Shown one piece after another: positions 55,837 to 64,000 of a DNA stretch of 64,000 nt (position 1 is its first letter; each line of letters opens with the position of its first letter). The notes below the pieces were generated by a model. That model saw nothing but the letters and a program-made list of their open reading frames with translations. It was not told where the DNA came from and searched no databases. The DNA is from Zygnema cylindricum (Eukaryota; Streptophyta; Zygnematophyceae; Zygnematales; Zygnemataceae): contig JBBHKE010002590.1 of assembly GCA_037447655.1 (NCBI GenBank), positions 62,001-126,000 of the forward strand. Direction: 5' to 3'. The position numbers and the translations under genes are program-made.

Positions 55837-56777
55837 TGGTACTTTCGCATGTGCTAAAGTTATAGTTATTTTCTGTCGTTTTCCTCCATAACTTAGAAAA
55901 AAACGAAAAAATCTGCACCCGAACCAAAAAAATGAAATTAACACCGTACAAGTTGCGTTACCATGTAACTTTAAATGTACTGCATTTTGTCGTCTAGCTC
56001 ATTTCGACCCAATTTCGCGTCCTTCCAGCTCATCTTCAAACTTAATATAAAATCACCTCGCAGGTGATTTTAAATAAAGTTCCATGAGGTAAACGAATAG
56101 GCAGATGTTGTCGCACGTGCCGAAAGTTTCTTACAATTTTTGAACGTGAAGTACCAAAATAGAAACCCACCGCACGTTTCCAACATGTGCGTGACTTTTT
56201 TCCGTGCGCTCTTTTCCGTACAGGGGTCGTGGAGCGGATTTCCACCAACGGCCGCCATTTCGCAAAAGCGAAGTGCGTGAAAGCGCCTCTCTCTCTCTCC
56301 CTCTCCCACTAACGCGTCTATCTCACAATTATTGCAATGAAAGAAGGCAACAAAGGTATCAAATGAAAGATCTATAAAAAATATTTCTTTTGGCTGTCTT
56401 TTAGCTTATTTTGATGGCAAGTAGAGTGAGAACGGACGAAAAAACAAAACCGGAAAACCATGGCGGAATGTTTTGGAATTTGTGACGTCGACGCTATCAT
56501 AAGTACGCGTGACGTCAAAATGTCACAAACCCTAAACATCTACAATGTCACAAGTAGCCAGGCGTCTACAACCGTCTCTATTTTGTAAACGTCATCAATT
56601 GTCGCGAGTTTTGTACACGTCTACAATCGTCACAAATTGCACCTATGTCTACATCCGTCACAATCTAAAGTTATGATTTCATTTTCTTTACATACGAATG
56701 CTCTAAAAGTTGTACGGAGTATCTTCGCTAAAAAACAAAGTAACAAGACTAAGTTTCGGTTAAATGCGAAAGTACCC
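55837..56777. mobile_element. Harbinger-type MITE D2
   Basis: Ends TGGTACTTTCGCATG and ATGCGAAAGTACCC are flanked by TAA (55834-55836 and 56778-56780). It contains AAAATCACC-TCGCA-GGTGATTTT near 56049-56071. Collinear with D1. Confidence 0.8.
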
Positions 56778-56780
56778 TAA

Positions 56781-58497
56781 TTGTACATTTGTGCTATATT
56801 TTTATTTTTTAAATTTAAAGCTCTACTGTACTTTTTGATTTTGTTCGCAAGACGAGTTTTGGTACGAACAATACTACACCTCGAGTCGCTATTAGTGTTA
56901 ATGTTTTTTTGCCACTTAAAACAACTTTTTTCCGTACACAATTGTCAGATTGTGGATCTGACGGTGGCGATTGAAAGGTAACATACTCAGCTTCCGATTG
57001 GCGTCTCAAACTTAAAATAGGAAAAGTGTGTACAGTGAAGAGATGTTTTAAAAGGCGAATTTTTTTTTTAACGATTTTTTTTTTGTTTAACGATTGGGAT
57101 GTTGACTGTAAAAGAGGCTATAAAAAATTATATGCGAGAGAGGAAAGGAAATTGGAGACCAAAAAAAGTTAATCCTATAAGTTCAAGAAGGCTTTGGAAT
57201 AACCAAGGTCATCCAACCAAGCATCATTATAAACCTGGTCCAAAAAAAATACTAAGGAGATTCTTTTTTAGCCACGACGACTTCGCAACCTAAAAACTGA
57301 CCTAAGTACATAAATGTTAGGTTAGTGCTACTAATGTCGATATTTCGTTGTTGTCGCCGATGTAATTAAGACACTTCAAAAAAATACATATTGACTATCG
57401 ACAAAACCTGCTCAATACTCATCACTACACCAAATTACCATACATTTGGCGAATTGTAAGGCTAAGTAAGTATAGAAAATATCATACAAATTTTAGTTCA
57501 TTCCTCTTACAATAAAAAAAAGAAAAGAAAAACAACAAAAAAATATACGTTTTTATGACGCAGATCATCCAAACATTTCGTAACACCTTACAAATGGATA
57601 AGCACCGACTTTATTAAAAAGAGCGATGGTAAACCATCCGACTCCATGAGAACAAAAAAGGGCGACACTGCTAAAATTGAAAAAGTACAGGTAGAGGGAA
57701 GCAAACAAAAAGGACAAGCAATGCAAAAGCAATAACCACACCAAAAAAAGACAAGTAAAACAACGACACCCAAAGAAGCAACAAACACCTATGAAAATAC
57801 CCAATAGAGTGCACAAACCAAAACGACCCAACCAAACCCCAACATGACTAAATACCTACAAAAACAACCAAACAAGAATTTGTTATTTTTTTTTCTTGGT
57901 GTTTTTTATCAGCAGTGAAGAATTAGCCGCAAGAATTTATCTGAGAAGAAATGAAAAAACTATGACAACAGATTTTGATACTCTGGAAAAAGTTTTCATG
58001 CACGAAATAAAATACTAGTCCTGCGATTAAGGATCACAGTTTTGTAATTATTAAAATTTAGATTTACAGCTCACTGTCATTTTAGCACCTCACAAAAACA
58101 AGATCATCTAAGTTTTTGCCTTATCGTAAATTGTTTACTTCTATTGGAATGTCATTTGGATGATTTGCCCTGTAAAGAGTGGTGGTAAATTAATGCTGCA
58201 AATGATTCGCAATACGAACTCATAGGATTTTACCGTTGTTGGAGTTCATAAAAAAAAAGCTTTGGTTTGTTAAATTTACCAACTAAAATTTAATCGTTGA
58301 CCTAAGTTGTAATTCATAAGGATAATTGATGCAGTTTGACATATAAAAGTAGTGTAGATCAACAGAGTTTAAGTGCCTACAAAGATTTTCATAAAATTCA
58401 CACAAATAAAGTCAAACTATTTTCAAACTGAATCTGGAACACTGTTAATCTACATACTTCCAGACTGAGACAAAAACTGAAAAAAACTGGTTGAAAT
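56781..58497. other. AT-rich intergenic, no gene recognised
   Basis: Only low-complexity frames occur. A lone TACACCTCGAGTCGCTATTAG near 56875 resembles a T-family MITE end without a partner. Confidence 0.5.
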
Positions 58498-58726
58498 TGT
58501 TGATTTCCGTGAAATCCCGGATTCGGTATGTCCAATATTAGGGAAAAGTGAGCCGGCAAGGGCTCGAACCTGGGACCTCTGACTTGAACTGTCTGCGCAC
58601 TAACCACTGTGTCACCAGCTCGATGTAGAGCCTGGTGGGTCCGCACCTAGTCATTTTAAGCGGCTTCGAGTGTGACGTATCACATTCTATCCCGTATTGA
58701 ACCGGCATTCACATGCCAATCCAACA
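58498..58726 (-). repeat. tRNA-cloverleaf unit, copy 2
   Basis: It runs TGTTGATTTCCGTG...CCAATCCAACA and matches 53373-53600 along its whole length. No target duplication is seen. Confidence 0.65.
58550..58621 (-). tRNA. tRNA-like cloverleaf (anticodon position TTC), probably not functional
   Basis: The same 72-base layout as at 53425-53496. Acceptor GAGCTGG/CCGGCTC has one G-T pair, the T stem has one mismatch, the anticodon loop is AGTTCAA and position 33 is again G. The B box GGTTCGAGCCC is perfect. Confidence 0.55.
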
Positions 58727-58795
58727 CAGGGGAGTGTTGTTTTTGAAAGCTTTAGTCCTCTCTAAATTATGTGAGAGGAAAACTTTAGGACTTAG

Positions 58796-59743
58796 GGGGT
58801 GTCCCCATGTAATAGGTACTTTGATAAAGTATTTTGGACTGTAGTGAAGATTCTCCGTACTACTTTGAAGAGCGTCCCAATGTGCGAAAATGAAATCGAA
58901 ACTTTGACAGGTGACGGTTGTAGACGTAGGTACAAATTGTGACGATTAAAGGCGACTACGAAACTTCCGAAGATTGGTGACGCCAACAAAAATAGCGACA
59001 GTGGTAGAAGTCTAGATTTTTGTGAAATTGTAGACGTTTAGGGTTTGGTGACATTGTGACGTCACACTCTCTTGTGACAACGTCGACGTCACGGATTCAA
59101 GAACTTTCCGCCATGGTTTTCTGAATTCGTTTTTTTTACTTTTCTCACTCGACCTGCCATTAAAAAAAAACCTAAAAATTGTCAGAATAAATATTTCTAA
59201 AATATATTTCATTTTATACCACTATTGTGGTGTCTCATTTTAAAAAGTGTGAGATAAGAGCGATGGTGTGAGAGGGAGAGGGGAGAGGCGACGACGACGC
59301 ATAATTTTGCAAAGGACCCCATGAATGAAAGTGGAGGTCCAAGACCCATGCAAATTTTTTTCCGTACATGCGCTTGACGGGCACGGAGAAAAATAGCAAG
59401 GACTCTCCTTCGTCCTAAAATTTTACAAATCGTGTGGCTTGTGCGTGGTTCGTTTTTCAATCGCTGTTTGGGCGGTACTTGATCCAAAATCACCCCCTCG
59501 AGGTGATTTTGGAAGAAGTTTTTTTTTGGGCTAGATTCTCTTGCTCGGGGGTCGAAAAGGGGGAAACGCCAAAATGCATTCAAGTGACGACAAACACGCC
59601 GTACATTCAAAGTATGAATTGACGTTCACTCTACTTTGGTAAAAATGATTTTTTCGTACGGCTAAAGTTTTTGTCAAAGTTCCCTGAATTTTAGGGCAAA
59701 AAGACAGAGAAAAGTAGATACTTTAAAACATGGGGACACCCCC
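58796..59743. mobile_element. Harbinger-type MITE M1
   Basis: Perfect 16-bp inverted ends GGGGGTGTCCCCATGT / ACATGGGGACACCCCC between TTA (58793-58795 and 59744-59746). It has an 11-bp hairpin CCAAAATCACC/GGTGATTTTGG (59484-59512). Same family as M3. No transposase. Confidence 0.88.
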
Positions 59744-59746
59744 TTA

Positions 59747-60242
59747 GAAGCATTTTCAGAGTTGTTTCAAAATATGTATCAGAATTAGTGTACCTTTATA
59801 ATTTGGACTGTACGAAATTAAGGAGATCACATCGGACGACTCCTAAGTAAAAGGGAAGATTACGCAATGGAGTGCACTAACTATTTTGTAACATACCGTC
59901 CGATAGACAATATAGGACCGACAAAGATTTACCACAATCCAAAAGTGGACCACGATGACGCGGGGAATCTCGTCACATACAAAGTTTCAACGTCTGTGGA
60001 AACGGAAGTTTGGCCCTACTCGCATTACGTCATTTGGCATTACGTCATTAGTGTGTACAGTTATAGTAGTATTGAGTGTTCGTAAACAAATAGGGCTTGT
60101 CCGCTTATACGGAATAGTAGACGAATTGTCGGTTAAGATTCGCGTACATCAAGTACTTCTAGAGTACTGTTGTCTAGTATCGCCTAGTGTTTTGATTGGT
60201 CAAATAGGTAGAAGTAGAATTCATACGTATAAATTCTAGGAC
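59747..60242. other. Intergenic between MITEs, nothing recognised
   Basis: No conserved frame or repeat could be supported. Confidence 0.5.
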
Positions 60243-60245
60243 TTA

Positions 60246-60945
60246 GGGCGTGTCCCCATGTGTTCAAGTAAAGGTTTTTTTCCGTCATTTACACAGAAAA
60301 TGGGACTTCCTACTTGAAAATATTACGCCGTACGAAAAATGGGCAAAAACTCAAATACATTTTGCGTCATCTTAGAACTTGAAAGGTACGGCGATTTGGC
60401 AGTATTATCATCGCGACCCACTTCCAACTCATCTTCACACTTGCACTGAAATCAAATCGCGACCTGCTTTTAATCAAAATACTACCCTATTGACGAATAG
60501 GAAGCTGGGTTGCACGCGTCAAAAGTTTTCATTTGTTTTTTTGCAGTTGGGAGAATACACGAAAAAAACTTTGTTTGTCCGTTTTCTTATGTTGTCCACT
60601 TGTGGGCGTCTACAAATGTCATTTTGTAGACGTAGGCGATTGCTTATGTCGTTCACGTGTGGGCGTCAACAAATGACAGTTGGCGTCGACAATTGTCCTA
60701 GTATGTCAAGAGCTCTTTGCGGCGTACAAATGTCCGCAGTTTTTTCTGAGATCGTTGGCGTCTATTGGCGTCTATTGGCGTTTACAAGTGTCGCAAGTAT
60801 TGGCGACGTGTACAACTGCCACATATTCAAAATAATGAACGCGCAAGTAACGATTGACATAGGCACACTTTGAAAAGTACACCGTAAAATCAGCGCTAAA
60901 TTCCAAAATAACGTTTCAAAATATCGGTTACATGGGGACACGCCC
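60246..60945. mobile_element. Harbinger-type MITE M2
   Basis: Ends GGGCGTGTCCCCATGT / ACATGGGGACACGCCC, TTA at 60243-60245 and 60946-60948. It contains iterated GGCGTCTACAAATGTC-like words (60600-60810). Nearly identical to M4. Confidence 0.88.
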
Positions 60946-60948
60946 TTA

Positions 60949-61894
60949 GGGTACGTCCCCATGTAATAGGTACTTTGATAAAGTATTTTGGACTGTAGTG
61001 AAGATTCTCCGTACTACTTTGAAGAGCGTCCCAATGTGCGAAAATAAAATCGGAACTTTGACATGTGACGGTTGTAGACGTAGGTACAACTTGTGACGAT
61101 TAAAGCGACTACGAAACTTCCGACGATTGGTGACGCCAACAAAAATAGCGACAGTGGTAGACGTCTAGATTTTTATGAAATTGCAAATGTTTAGGGTTTG
61201 GTGACGTTGTGACGTCACGCTCACTTGTGACAACGTCGACGTCACGAATTCAAGAACTTTCCGCCATGGTTTCCAGATTTCGCTTTTTCTACTTTCTCAC
61301 TCGATTTGCCATTAAATAAAAACCTAAAATAATTAAAAAAAAATAGTTTTTGAAGATCTTTCATTTTATACCAATATTGCCGTGTCTCATTCTTAAAAGT
61401 GTGAGATAGAAGCGATAGTGTGAGAGGGAGAGAGGAGAGGCGACGACGGCGAAAATTATGCAAATGACCCATGAATGCAAGTGGAAGTCCGAGACCCCTG
61501 CAAATTATTTTCCGTATATAGCGCGTGACGTACACGGAGAAAAATAGCGAGGACTCTCCCTCGTCCAAAAAATTTACAAATCGTGTGACGCGTGCGTGGT
61601 ACGCTTTTCATTCGCTGTTTGGGAGGTACTTGATCTAAAATCACCCCCTCGAGGTGATTTTGGATGAAGTTTTTTTTTGGGTTGGATTCTCTTGCTCGGG
61701 GGTTGAAAAGGGGAAAACGCCAAAATGCGTTCACATAACGACAAACAGGTCGTACATCCAAAGTATGAATTGACGTTCACTTTACTTTGGTAAAAATGAA
61801 TTTCTCGTACGGCTAAAGTTTATTTCAAAGTTCCCTGAATTTTAGGGCAAAAAGACAAAGAAAAGTATGTACTTTAATACCTGGGGACGTACCC
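60949..61894. mobile_element. Harbinger-type MITE M3
   Basis: Ends GGGTACGTCCCCATGT and CTGGGGACGTACCC, TTA at 60946-60948 and 61895-61897. Collinear with M1. The terminal three to five bases covary at both ends relative to M1. Confidence 0.88.
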
Positions 61895-61897
61895 TTA

Positions 61898-62605
61898 GGG
61901 CGTGTCCCCATGTGTTCAAGTAAGGGTTTTTTTCCGTCGTTTACACAGAAAATGGGACTTCCTACTTGAAAGTATTACGCCGTACGAAAAATGGGCAAAA
62001 ACTCAAATACATTTTGCGTCATCTTGGAACTTGAAAGGTACGGCGATTTGGCAGTATTATCATAGCGACCCACTTCCAGCTCATCTTCACACTTGCACTG
62101 AAATCAAATCTCGACCTGCTTTTAATCAAAATACTACCCTATTGACGAATAGGAAGCCGGGGTTGCACGCGTCAAAAGTTTTCATTTGTTTTTTTGCAGT
62201 TGGGAGAACTCACGAAAAAAACTTTGTTTGTCCGTTTTCTTATGTTGTCCACTTGTGGGCGTCTACAAATGTCATTTTGTAGACGTAGGCGATTGCTTAT
62301 GTCGTTCACGTGTGGGCGTCAACAAATGACAGTTGGCGTCGACAATTGTCCCAGTATGTCAGGAGCTCTTTGCGGCGTACAAATGTCCGCAATTTGTTTT
62401 GAGATCGTTGGCGTCTACAAATGTCAGCAGTTTGTTGGCGTCTACAGGTGTCGCAAGTATTGGCGACGTGTACAACTGCCACATATTCAAAATAATGAAC
62501 GCGCAAGTAACGATTGACATAGGCACACTTTGAAAAGTACACCGTAAAATCAGCGCTAAATTCCAAAATAACGTTTCAAAATATCGGTTACATGGGGACA
62601 CGCCC
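61898..62605. mobile_element. Harbinger-type MITE M4
   Basis: Ends GGGCGTGTCCCCATGT / ACATGGGGACACGCCC, TTA at 61895-61897 and 62606-62608. About eight GGCGTCTACAAATGTC-like words lie in 62255-62485. Confidence 0.88.
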
Positions 62606-62608
62606 TTA

Positions 62609-63254
62609 GTGTTTTTAAAATATTCCTTGTACAAGGTTTCAGAGGGCACGTTTGTGCATTTTAAGATATAATCCGTGGGCTATATCTCTTGGTTTAATTG
62701 AGCGTTTTGCTTGAAACTTTGTGAGTTGTCAGCACACGCGGTAAACTGCACGCTGGTGTGGTTTGAGGGCCATTTGGGCATATTGAGTGCTTTATGCACT
62801 GGGCCGAAGTTGGTGTTTTGAGTGCTTCCCCTTTTGGTTCTGTGATGGCTTGTGATTTAGTGGCTGTTGGCTGTTGGTGCTGCTCCAGTTCTCACAGAAT
62901 AACAGAAATATATCCTGTTCCACTTGCAACAAAGTCGAGGATTTTCCTATAATCCCAATTATTTATCTTTCACCTTTGCTCAATAGAGTCACACGGCATT
63001 TATGAGAAAATAGTAAAAACTACTTGAATTTGCTTTTGATTTTGAATTGGGGAAATAACTTAATATACATCCTACAACTGTAAATAGAACATATATGTAC
63101 CTAACAAGGGAGAGTATAAAATAGACATAAAACCACACTGCACATTCTCCTTTATAAGTCATTCCATATTTTTTACCCTGTTTCTCGAGTATACCATATA
63201 ATTCCGATTTTCTGTTCTATTTGGATACAAAAATTTCAATGAAGACAGAAGAAC
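62609..63254. other. 3' flank of the kinase gene
   Basis: Lies downstream of the minus-strand kinase stop and probably includes its 3' untranslated region. No other gene and no clear poly(A) signal was identified. Confidence 0.5.
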
Positions 63255-64000
63255 CTATTGTTTAACAACAGCAATGTTCCGAAAAATAGCGATTCTTTCT
63301 AACAAAAGGACGACCTCAGCCATTGTCGGCCGAGACTCTGGTTTTAAAGAAGTACACATAAGACCAATTTTTAGTGTTCCTAAAACCTCACCTACCTCTT
63401 CTTGTTTAAGGCTTAACTTTGAGTCAACGGTATCGAGAGCATTTCCCTGAGTCCACATTTTGCTAACCCAAGCACCTAAAGATTCTCCAGTCAAAGTTTT
63501 ATCCGTCGGTCTTCTTCCGGTAATAACTTCTAACATTACAACTCCGAAAGCATAAATATCTGTACGAAAGGAAAGTTTTCTCGAGAGGAAATATTCCATG
63601 GGAATGTAACCGACCGTACCACAAACTAAAGTTGACATTTCAGATGAAGAAAAACTTATATTTGCTTTCAATTGGACTTCTCTTGCAAGACCAAAATCGG
63701 CGATATGAGCTTCGAAATCATCGTCCAAAAGAATATTCTGAGGTTTAATGTCTCTATGAATGACCGCAGGATCATTATAATGATGGAGATATTTAAGTCC
63801 TTTCGCAGATCCTAACAACAATTTAGATCTTATGTCCCAATTTTGATGAACTGAAACAGTGCTTATAAGGAAACCCGCTAGATCTCCTCCTGCGAAAAAC
63901 TCATATATAAGCAAAGCTTCTTTTTTACTTACATAACTCGCAATGAGCTTTACAATATTTCGATGTTTTATCCTTCCTAAGGTATCCATTTCAGCTTGAA
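63255..64000 (-). CDS. Receptor-like Ser/Thr protein kinase, C-terminal part of kinase domain (partial)
   Basis: The frame is open to the window edge, so the apparent first Met (63989) is internal; upstream codons read QAE, giving the conserved helix-C Glu in QAEMDTLGRIKHRNIVKL. Seen in order: hinge LLIYEFFAGGDL, catalytic loop HRDIKPQNILLD (RD type, Asp and Asn present), DFGLA, activation segment with CGTVGYIPMEY, DIYAFGVVMLEVITGRRP, and the subdomain XI Arg in SRPTM. It resembles kinases of leucine-rich-repeat receptor kinases, which phosphorylate Ser/Thr at the plasma membrane. Ligand-binding and membrane parts lie outside the window. The usual A-P-E triplet reads P-M-E; Glu is kept. No intron in this part. 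Confidence 0.9.
   Translation of the reverse strand, partial: QAEMDTLGRIKHRNIVKLIASYVSKKEALLIYEFFAGGDLAGFLISTVSVHQNWDIRSKLLLGSAKGLKYLHHYNDPAVIHRDIKPQNILLDDDFEAHIADFGLAREVQLKANISFSSSEMSTLVCGTVGYIPMEYFLSRKLSFRTDIYAFGVVMLEVITGRRPTDKTLTGESLGAWVSKMWTQGNALDTVDSKLSLKQEEVGEVLGTLKIGLMCTSLKPESRPTMAEVVLLLERIAIFRNIAVVKQ

Noticed and set aside
57565-57831. Hydrophobic 88-residue minus-strand frame that could look like a membrane protein
   Set aside because: It arises from A/C-rich low-complexity sequence, with no homologous motif or second copy.
59209-59610. 133-codon minus-strand frame in MITE M1 with a similar frame in M3
   Set aside because: Similarity follows from the MITEs being copies; no transposase motif is present and the frame is interrupted differently in M3.
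60379-60873. 164-codon frame in MITE M2
   Set aside because: It lies across the terminal repeats and the CGTCTACA word array of a non-coding MITE; M4 breaks the same frame.

Overview
This is a plant nuclear window with almost no single-copy genes. The evidence is Ty1/copia gag-pol reading frames in every state of decay, several families of short inverted-repeat transposons, a run of ten Ns, and, at the right edge, part of a leucine-rich-repeat-type receptor kinase. The taxon cannot be fixed from the sequence. A non-angiosperm land plant is a guess only.

Layout. 1-317: end of a dispersed repeat. 318-40426: a nested stack of copia elements. Element A (minus, 318-3916) has lost its 5' half and carries a hAT-type MITE. 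Element B (minus, 3917-23127) hosts element P1 (plus, 5006-10483, target-site duplication GTTTG) and element C (minus, 14506-22020, CACTT). C in turn hosts a solo LTR (18773-19826, GGATG). Element D (plus, from 23130) is cut in its 3' LTR by element E (minus, 28146-39943), which hosts P2 (plus, 30106-36510, TCCTT). A solo-LTR-like unit of another family follows (39948-40426). 40427-46911: dispersed repeats and hAT-type MITEs rich in CGATATATCG. 46912-47871 and 55834-62608: six TWA-flanked (PIF/Harbinger-type) MITEs, three of them joined head to tail with single shared TTAs. 48466-49851: an open frame ending in an LxLxL (EAR-type) tail. Its 3' end and downstream DNA are repeated in inverted orientation at 52665-54073, around minisatellites. 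53373-53600 and 58498-58726: a repeat holding a complete tRNA-like cloverleaf. 63255-64000: the kinase (minus, partial).

How the copia parts fit together. All three LTR families have the same plan. Their primer-binding site GGTTATGGGCCCACC matches the anticodon arm of initiator tRNA-Met, the half-tRNA priming known from Drosophila copia, instead of its 3' end. The ATG of gag lies inside that site. Each LTR carries, antisense to the element, a diverged tRNA-like module with A- and B-box-like motifs and a downstream T run. In families 1 and 3 the leader holds a row of small hairpins. No element keeps an intact gag-pol frame, so what remains is nested, inactive copies.
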